Assembly: GCA_024690425.1 (NCBI GenBank)
Contig: JAILCT010000199.1
Location: 1-20,497 of the forward strand
Reading direction: 5' to 3'
DNA: 20,497 nucleotides
Origin: Lachnospiraceae bacterium
GTDB lineage: Bacteria > Bacillota_A > Clostridia > Lachnospirales > Lachnospiraceae
In this document: piece by piece, positions 15,661 through 20,497 of the stretch
How the letters are laid out: each line of letters starts with the position of its first letter
How positions within the stretch are numbered: position 1 is the stretch's first letter
The notes under the pieces: model-generated
What the model saw: only the letters and a program-made list of their open reading frames with translations
Database searches by the model: none
What the model was told of the DNA's origin: nothing
Made by a program: the position numbers and the translations under genes

Positions 15661-15890
15661 TGAATATGGAAATGGTAAAAAGACTGAAAACAGCTGCACA
15701 TTATCAGAGACAGGCTATACGGGCACTTATACCCAAGAACATGGAAGGACACCTGGATGTCATCGGAAAGGAAATAAAGGAAATACTTAAGGAAACAGTG
15801 ATCGGAATGGCTTCAGGGTCCGGAGATAATGCATCCGGATCCGGCGGATCAGGAGCCGAAAGCAATGTCAAAAAGGTAACAATAGACTGA
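15660..15890 (+). CDS. 76-residue protein with a helical head, Gly/Ser linker and IXI-like tail
   Basis: I do not recognise the family. It lies between the two ATPase genes; its ATG 15660 overlaps the preceding TGA, with AAGGAG (15647-15652) seven bases upstream. Three parts are visible. Residues 1-48 are helical and basic (VKRLKTAAHYQRQAIRALIP, then HLDVIGKEIKEILKETV). Residues 49-66 are a flexible Gly/Ser linker (ASGSGDNASGSGGSG). The end is AESNVKKVTID. This end resembles the C-terminal extension of small heat shock proteins, for example the KKGINIE end of M. jannaschii Hsp16.5, and matches the RRITIE end of the MarR protein. I infer an adaptor whose tail docks on the HSP20-like domains of the neighbouring ATPases, with the helical head free to bind another partner. 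Confidence 0.75.
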   Translation: MNMEMVKRLKTAAHYQRQAIRALIPKNMEGHLDVIGKEIKEILKETVIGMASGSGDNASGSGGSGAESNVKKVTID

Positions 15891-15920
15891 AGAAATATCA
15901 AATACTTAAGGAGGCTTAAG

Positions 15921-17081
15921 ATGAGAGTGATCATATATACCGGTAAAGGCGGAGTGGGAAAGACAAGCATGGCAGCAGCTACAGCCTGCAGGATAGCAGA
16001 AAACGGGAAGAGAGTCATTATAATGAGCACGGATCAGGCGCACAGCCTGGGAGATGCTTTTGACCGGCGTATAGGCAGCGAACCCGAATCCATAACCGGG
16101 AACCTGTATGCATTGGAGATAGATACCGTAGCAGAGAGTGAGAAAAGCTGGGGAAAGCTTAAGGATTATTTTAAAAGACTTCTCACATTAAAGGGCGGAA
16201 GCGGGATAGAAACAGAAGAACTTCTGGTGTTTCCGGGGCTGGAGGAACTGTTTTCGATGTTTAAGATACTCGAACTTTACGAAAGCGGTGAGTATGACAC
16301 GATCATTGTTGACTGTGCACCGACAGGTGAGACGCTGGCACTTCTTAAATATCCGGAAAGATTTTCGAACCTTATAGAAAAGGTACTGCCGATCAAAAAA
16401 GCCGGAGTAAAGACCGTGGGGCCGGCGGTGGAAGCAATGACGAAGATCCCGATGCCGGATGAGGATGTTTTCGGAGATATTGAAGGTCTTATGAGCAAGA
16501 TGCAGCGCCTGCAGGATCTTATGCTTAACAGGGATGTGGTCAGCCTGAGGGTGGTGACAACTCCGGAAAAGATCGTTATAAACGAAGCTAAGAGAAACTT
16601 CACCTGCCTGTACCTGTACCGTTATAATGTTGACGCGGTAATAGTGAATCATATCTATCCGGACAGGGCAATGGAAGGATATTTCGGAAAATGGATGAAG
16701 CTGCAGGCAGAGGGTCTTAAAGAGATAGAAGAGAGCTTCAGTGAGGTCCCAAAGTTCTATGTTGAACTTCAGCCCGGTGAGATCAGAAAACTTGATGTCC
16801 TCAAAAAGATCGGCGATATGATCTATGGTAAGTTCGATCCGGATGAAATACTGTTCAGCCGGGAGATATACAGAACAGATACAGACAATAAAACGCTGAG
16901 TATTTATCTTCCGTTTGCCGATAAGGAAGAACTCATTCTTGAACAGGATAAGAGCGAGATCATTGTTGGGGTGAAGAATGAACGCAGAAGGTTTCCCGTT
17001 CCGGCCGGATTTACGGGAATGGATATAGCCGGTGCGGACTTTAAAGACGGATACCTGAATATAAGATTTGGTGACGTATGA
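15921..17081 (+). CDS. ArsA/Get3-like ATPase with a C-terminal HSP20-like domain (second copy)
   Basis: A 386-residue paralogue of the first ATPase with the same layout: Walker A GKGGVGKTS (8-16), switch I STDQAHSLGD (36-45), switch II DCAPTGETLALL (131-142), and LRVVTTPEKIVINEAKRN. The HSP20-like domain spans about residues 318-386 (LSIYLPFADKEELILEQ, then DGYLNIRFGDV) and ends at its final strand without an IXI tail. AAGGAGG (15908-15914) is six bases before ATG 15921. Two differing copies in one operon suggest a heterodimer in place of the double-length ArsA or the Get3 homodimer. The cargo is unknown. The two P-loops and switch regions are intact in both copies, so both should hydrolyse ATP. 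Confidence 0.9.
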   Translation: MRVIIYTGKGGVGKTSMAAATACRIAENGKRVIIMSTDQAHSLGDAFDRRIGSEPESITGNLYALEIDTVAESEKSWGKLKDYFKRLLTLKGGSGIETEELLVFPGLEELFSMFKILELYESGEYDTIIVDCAPTGETLALLKYPERFSNLIEKVLPIKKAGVKTVGPAVEAMTKIPMPDEDVFGDIEGLMSKMQRLQDLMLNRDVVSLRVVTTPEKIVINEAKRNFTCLYLYRYNVDAVIVNHIYPDRAMEGYFGKWMKLQAEGLKEIEESFSEVPKFYVELQPGEIRKLDVLKKIGDMIYGKFDPDEILFSREIYRTDTDNKTLSIYLPFADKEELILEQDKSEIIVGVKNERRRFPVPAGFTGMDIAGADFKDGYLNIRFGDV

Positions 17082-17113
17082 TGATCAGCATTATACGAAG
17101 ATAAGAATACGTA

Positions 17114-17142
17114 TTGACAAGCTATGAACATCGGAATAAAAT
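17114..17142 (+). promoter_or_regulatory. promoter of the tetR-MATE operon
   Basis: TTGACA (17114-17119), a 17-nt spacer, then TAAAAT (17137-17142). The predicted start lies near 17149, about 52 nt before the tetR ATG. The spacer and -10 are covered by a long inverted repeat. Confidence 0.82.
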
Positions 17143-17152
17143 GTTCATAGCT
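17120..17152. promoter_or_regulatory. 12-bp-arm inverted repeat over the tetR promoter, probable TetR operator
   Basis: AGCTATGAACAT (17120-17131), nine bases, then ATGTTCATAGCT (17141-17152): a perfect inverted repeat occupying the spacer, the -10 and the start point. Size and position fit a TetR-family operator and predict autorepression with release by a ligand. As RNA it would lack its 5' arm, because transcription should start inside the 3' arm, so it acts as DNA. Confidence 0.7.
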
Positions 17153-17156
17153 AATA

Positions 17157-17172
17157 GTTAGCAATATCTAAC
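17157..17172. promoter_or_regulatory. second short inverted repeat in the tetR leader
   Basis: GTTAG, six bases (CAATAT), then CTAAC, a few bases downstream of the main palindrome. It could be an auxiliary operator half-site pair or a weak leader hairpin. Confidence 0.3.
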
Positions 17173-17200
17173 CAAGCATTGACTGATATGGGGAGACTAT

Positions 17201-17803
17201 ATGGGAAAAGCATTCACTCAGGAAGAACGAGAGGAATTACAGGAGAAGCTGCGGAGAACAGGACTTAAGCTCCTTGCCGAGAATGGGATCAGAAATATAT
17301 CCATAAGGCAGCTGACCAGGGAAGTAGGCATAGCCCAGGGAGGATTTTACACGTTTTATAAGGACAAGGATGATTTTGTGGAAGACCTGTTTCTGCTTAG
17401 GATCAGAGAAAAAACCGGCCTTATGTATGAAAACAGAAGTAAGACCCTGAATGATCCGCGAGGATTTCTTATCGACCTTCTGTATAAAGAAGGTATGCAC
17501 CTTAAACAGAATAAGGCCTTTATCAACAGCGAAAGCGATACGATAAGCTTCTTTCAGAACAACAGAAGCGACAAAAGCTTTAAGCTGTATAAAGCCTTTT
17601 TTGAGAGGATGATCTCTTTCTGGGAAGAAAACGGGTACAGGATAGAGTGCGACACATCAAAGATAATGAGTATCGCAAGGGCGGCAGGTATGCTGTTTAT
17701 AAACTCCGAACTCATAGGTGAAGAGCATTTTGCGGAAATATACAGGGTTTTCTGTGAGGCGGAAACGGACAGGTTCTTTAAGTGTAAGAAGGATAATCCA
17801 TAG
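17201..17803 (+). CDS. TetR family transcriptional regulator
   Basis: A 200-residue one-component repressor. The N-terminal helix-turn-helix is LKLLAENGIRNISIRQLTRE followed by VGIAQGGFYTFYKDKDDFVE, the standard TetR pattern with the FYTFYKDKDDF segment after the recognition helix. The C-terminal helices form the ligand and dimer domain, whose inducer cannot be predicted. ATG 17201 has GGGGAGA seven or so bases upstream. Its own promoter lies under a large palindrome. The MATE gene starts about 35 nt after its stop, so it likely controls the pump and the following PEP-synthase-like gene. Confidence 0.9.
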   Translation: MGKAFTQEEREELQEKLRRTGLKLLAENGIRNISIRQLTREVGIAQGGFYTFYKDKDDFVEDLFLLRIREKTGLMYENRSKTLNDPRGFLIDLLYKEGMHLKQNKAFINSESDTISFFQNNRSDKSFKLYKAFFERMISFWEENGYRIECDTSKIMSIARAAGMLFINSELIGEEHFAEIYRVFCEAETDRFFKCKKDNP

Positions 17804-17837
17804 GTATTGCATGTTTGTACGGAATACGCATAAGAGT

Positions 17838-19205
17838 ATGAACAAGGACGATGGATCAAAAAGAGAAAACAGGATTAAAAAGCTGACGAATGAGCCGGTA
17901 TATCCCCTTCTTGTAAGGATGGCCATTCCATCGATGATCGGCATGATGGTAAGTACAGTCTATTCCATGACCGATACCTTTTTTGTCGGGAAGCTTGATA
18001 ACGTTGACCTGACCGCATCGGTGGGAATAGTGTTTTCCTTCGTTTCCGTGATACAGGCCATAGGATTCTGGTTTGGATACGGGAGCGGTAACCACATATC
18101 CGGAAGTCTCGGTAAGAGGGATATAGGATCAGCAGAAAGAATGGCGGCAACGGGAATCCTTATTGCCATCCTCACAGGACTTTTTATTGTACTTTTCGGG
18201 CTTCCCTTTACAGACAGGCTGTCAGTACTGCTTGGTGCCGGGGATGGGCTTCTTCATACAGCGACAGTCAGGTATTTAAGGATCACGATACTTACCGTAC
18301 CCTTTATGCTCATCTCAAACGTTCTGTATAACCAGTTAAGGCTTGCAGGATCGGGACGTGATTCCATGACAGGCCTGCTTGTCGGAATGGTCCTTAACAT
18401 GGTCCTTGATCCGGTCTTTATACTGGTCCTCAAAATGGACGTTGCCGGGGCGGCCCTTGCTTCCATGGCAGGCCAGATAAGCGGATGCATTGTTCTTTTC
18501 TTTAATACCGAAAGAAACGGAAATGTAAAGATCAGACTGCGATCGGCACAGCTTAATACAGAGAATATACGAAAGATCCTTACCGGAGGAGCTCCGAACT
18601 TCTGCAGACAGGGGATAAGTTCTGTATCTTCGGTGATACTCAATAATGTGGCGGGCAGTTTTGGAAATTATGCCATTGCCGCACTTACAATAGCGCTTCG
18701 TATATCGTATATCGCATATGCACTGGTCATCGGCTTCGGGCAGGGATTTCAGCCAATATGTGCCATCAATTACGGGGCAGAAAAATACAGCCGTATAAAG
18801 AAAGCATTTAAATATGCCCTGGCTACTGTAAGTGTCTTTCTTGTCATATCCGTGACATTCCTGTTTTTTAAATCTGATATTCTTGTTGCCGGATTTACAA
18901 AAGATACGGATGTAACGCTTCTTGCCATAAGGATGATACGGGCCCAGTGTATGATAATGCCCTTTATGGGATTTTATATCTTATGCGGGATGTTCCTGCA
19001 GAACATAGGAAGATTCGGATCGGCAACACTGGTTACAATAGCCGAGAACGGAACATTTCTGATACCTGCAGCGCTGATCATGCCGCAGCTTTTCGGACTG
19101 AATGGTCTTGTTTACTGCAGGAGTGCGGCAAGCCTTGCAGCCCTCGTGCTTTCACTCATCATAGGCTTACGGGCCTGGGATAGATATTTGAACAAAGATG
19201 AATAA
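17838..19205 (+). CDS. MATE family efflux transporter (second)
   Basis: A MATE antiporter of 455 residues. After a charged N-terminus comes YPLLVRMAIPSMIGMMVSTV and YSMTDTFFVGKL, the usual MATE opening (P in helix 1, the D-T-FFVG segment in helix 2), followed by about 12 hydrophobic segments. It is clearly distinct in sequence from the pump at 2233. ATG 17838 is chosen from the alignable N-terminus, with a weak AAGAG before it; ATG 17811 would add nine residues. It is inferred to be under control of the upstream TetR, which suggests export of the toxic ligand that TetR senses. The next gene starts 16 nt after its stop. Confidence 0.9.
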   Translation: MNKDDGSKRENRIKKLTNEPVYPLLVRMAIPSMIGMMVSTVYSMTDTFFVGKLDNVDLTASVGIVFSFVSVIQAIGFWFGYGSGNHISGSLGKRDIGSAERMAATGILIAILTGLFIVLFGLPFTDRLSVLLGAGDGLLHTATVRYLRITILTVPFMLISNVLYNQLRLAGSGRDSMTGLLVGMVLNMVLDPVFILVLKMDVAGAALASMAGQISGCIVLFFNTERNGNVKIRLRSAQLNTENIRKILTGGAPNFCRQGISSVSSVILNNVAGSFGNYAIAALTIALRISYIAYALVIGFGQGFQPICAINYGAEKYSRIKKAFKYALATVSVFLVISVTFLFFKSDILVAGFTKDTDVTLLAIRMIRAQCMIMPFMGFYILCGMFLQNIGRFGSATLVTIAENGTFLIPAALIMPQLFGLNGLVYCRSAASLAALVLSLIIGLRAWDRYLNKDE

Positions 19206-19221
19206 TATGGAGGCGACTAAG

Positions 19222-20497
19222 ATGTCAAAAAACATAAGATCGTTTGGAGAGATAAAAAAAGAGGATATCGGATCGGCAGGAGGAAAGGGAGCAAACCTCG
19301 GGGAGATGACAAGAGCCGGGATCAATATTCCGGATGGCGGCGTGCTTCTGGCCTGTGCTTATGATGAGTACTTAAGCTTTAACAGGATAGAGCCTGAAAA
19401 ATACGAGGATGGCGAAGGGTTAAGGGAAGCGATAAGACAGGGGAAGCTTCCGGAAGATTTAAGCAAAGAGATAGAGGATTTCTACATTTCGATCGGTGGG
19501 GATAATGTAAGGCTTGCGGTAAGATCTTCTGCGACGGCGGAGGACCTTGATGATGCAAGTTTTGCCGGGCAGCAGGAAACCTATCTTAATGTGACCGGAT
19601 TATCGGACCTATACGATAAAATAAAGTTGTGCTTTTCATCCCTGTGGGGTGACAGGGCAGTAAGCTATAGGAAAAATTACGGTTATGATAAAGAGAAGGT
19701 TTCACTGGCAGTCGTTATACAGAAAATGGTTGAGAGTGAGTCATCAGGTGTCATGTTCACGTCCGATCCCGCAGGAGAGAAGGAAAACGTCCATATAAAC
19801 GCATCCTACGGTCTTGGGGAGGCAGTCGTATCCGGTATAGTAAGTCCCGATGAATATATATGCAGCAGGGATGGAAAGATAAAAAAGCAGATCATAGGGT
19901 CCAAGGAAGAAGAGATAATATACAGCAGGGCTGATAAGGGAACAGTAAGGGTTCCCGTCGACGAAAAAAGGAGGAAGAGGGCAGTCCTTGATAAAGACGT
20001 TATTGCAGGGCTTGTGGCAGAGGGCATAAGGATAGAGCATCATTACGGACACCCCATGGATATAGAATGGGCTGTGGCAGACGGTGAGATATTTATCCTG
20101 CAGGCCAGGAGCATTACGACACTTAAAGAAAATAATACGAAAGTATTCAGCGATGATGACTTTGCGGGATATCCGAAGGTTAAGAGGGCGAAGGGAGCAA
20201 CGCGGGAAGGAGTGCTTTTTAATCTTGAGAAGACGCCGACTCCGTACTATCCACTGGATCATGATTTTGGCGGCCTTGTCGGAGAACAGAAGAACACTCT
20301 TTTTAACGAGATAGGGATAGACTTTAAGGGCGGGATGTATCCGATAGATAAGGATGGAGTGTCATACCAGGGGAATAAAGTACGGGTGACTAAGAATATT
20401 TTTGCGGTTCCGAGGTACTTAAAAAAGATCCTGGATATAGACAACAATATAAGATGTGCGGATGAATCCCTTAAGCACTGCAGTGATGATTTTGAAC
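19222..20497 (+). CDS. PEP synthase/rifampin phosphotransferase-like enzyme, N-terminal part (cut by window end)
   Basis: The first 425 residues of a PEP-utilising phosphotransferase. The pyruvate-phosphate-dikinase-type ATP-grasp domain runs from GGKGANLGEM (20-29) through VRSSATAEDLDDASFAGQQE and SGVMFTSDPA to IEWAVADGEIFILQARS (QAR at 294-296). The sequence beyond that (GVLFNLEKTPTPYYPLDHDF) does not look like the swivelling phosphohistidine domain, which in PEP synthase proper lies here. This fits the Rph-like layout, where a substrate domain separates the ATP-grasp from a C-terminal His domain. The decisive His domain lies outside the window. GGAGG (19209-19213) supports ATG 19222. It is cotranscribed with tetR and the MATE pump, so an antibiotic-modifying role is plausible but unproven. 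Confidence 0.85.
   Translation, partial: MSKNIRSFGEIKKEDIGSAGGKGANLGEMTRAGINIPDGGVLLACAYDEYLSFNRIEPEKYEDGEGLREAIRQGKLPEDLSKEIEDFYISIGGDNVRLAVRSSATAEDLDDASFAGQQETYLNVTGLSDLYDKIKLCFSSLWGDRAVSYRKNYGYDKEKVSLAVVIQKMVESESSGVMFTSDPAGEKENVHINASYGLGEAVVSGIVSPDEYICSRDGKIKKQIIGSKEEEIIYSRADKGTVRVPVDEKRRKRAVLDKDVIAGLVAEGIRIEHHYGHPMDIEWAVADGEIFILQARSITTLKENNTKVFSDDDFAGYPKVKRAKGATREGVLFNLEKTPTPYYPLDHDFGGLVGEQKNTLFNEIGIDFKGGMYPIDKDGVSYQGNKVRVTKNIFAVPRYLKKILDIDNNIRCADESLKHCSDDFE

Noticed and set aside
14488..17081. Arsenite efflux operon
   Set aside because: The ATPases look like ArsA, but no ArsB/Acr3 pump, ArsR, ArsC or ArsD gene is present, and they lack obvious paired cysteine metal sites. The HSP20-like domain points to protein handling.

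Overview
The window looks like chromosome from a low-to-mid GC Clostridia bacterium, most likely a Lachnospiraceae member of the Butyrivibrio type. This is inferred from strong AAGGAGG ribosome binding sites, frequent AGG/AGA arginine codons, consensus TTGACA-N17-TATAAT-like promoters, and a gene repertoire of multi-domain hybrid kinases, MATE pumps and cobyric acid synthase. No phage, transposase, integrase or CRISPR sequence was seen. Nearly every gene is on the + strand; the exceptions are the tRNA at the left edge and one YgjV-like membrane protein gene.

Layout. 1-64: 5' part of a minus-strand tRNA-Ala(GGC). 248-1607: a membrane diguanylate cyclase followed by a decayed PAS-domain fragment. 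1611-5972: a closely packed run with an MmcQ/YjbR-alkyltransferase fusion, a MATE transporter, a SAM methyltransferase, a 54-residue TPR-like protein and cobyric acid synthase (cobQ). 5974-10719: a signalling pair, a 1314-residue hybrid kinase (7TM, PAS-like, HisKA, HATPase, REC, REC, HD-GYP, Hpt) and a two-receiver response regulator whose first receiver is degenerate. 10737-11366: minus-strand YgjV/GNAT-like protein. 11446-13754: hflX, overlapping a zinc-binding lipoprotein gene. 13796-17081: a MarR regulator, two ArsA/Get3-like ATPases with C-terminal HSP20-like domains, and a 76-residue protein encoded between them. 17114 to the end: a TetR regulator, a second MATE pump and the start of a PEP-synthase/rifampin-phosphotransferase-like enzyme.

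How the genes work together. The diguanylate cyclase makes c-di-GMP and the HD-GYP domain of the hybrid kinase should degrade it, so the left half carries both sides of c-di-GMP turnover. The tetR-MATE-PEP-enzyme run reads as an inducible drug-response operon behind an operator-covered promoter.

The most interesting block is marR-arsA1-small ORF-arsA2. Both ATPases end directly at the last strand of their HSP20-like domain and lack the C-terminal IXI tail that small heat shock proteins use to dock onto neighbours. The small protein and the MarR regulator instead end in near-identical IXI-type tails (KKVTID and RRITIE). I propose that these tails dock in trans on the HSP20-like domains, giving an ATPase-chaperone system whose adaptor and transcription factor bind the same groove. 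The tails and the domain ends can be read directly; the binding is inference.
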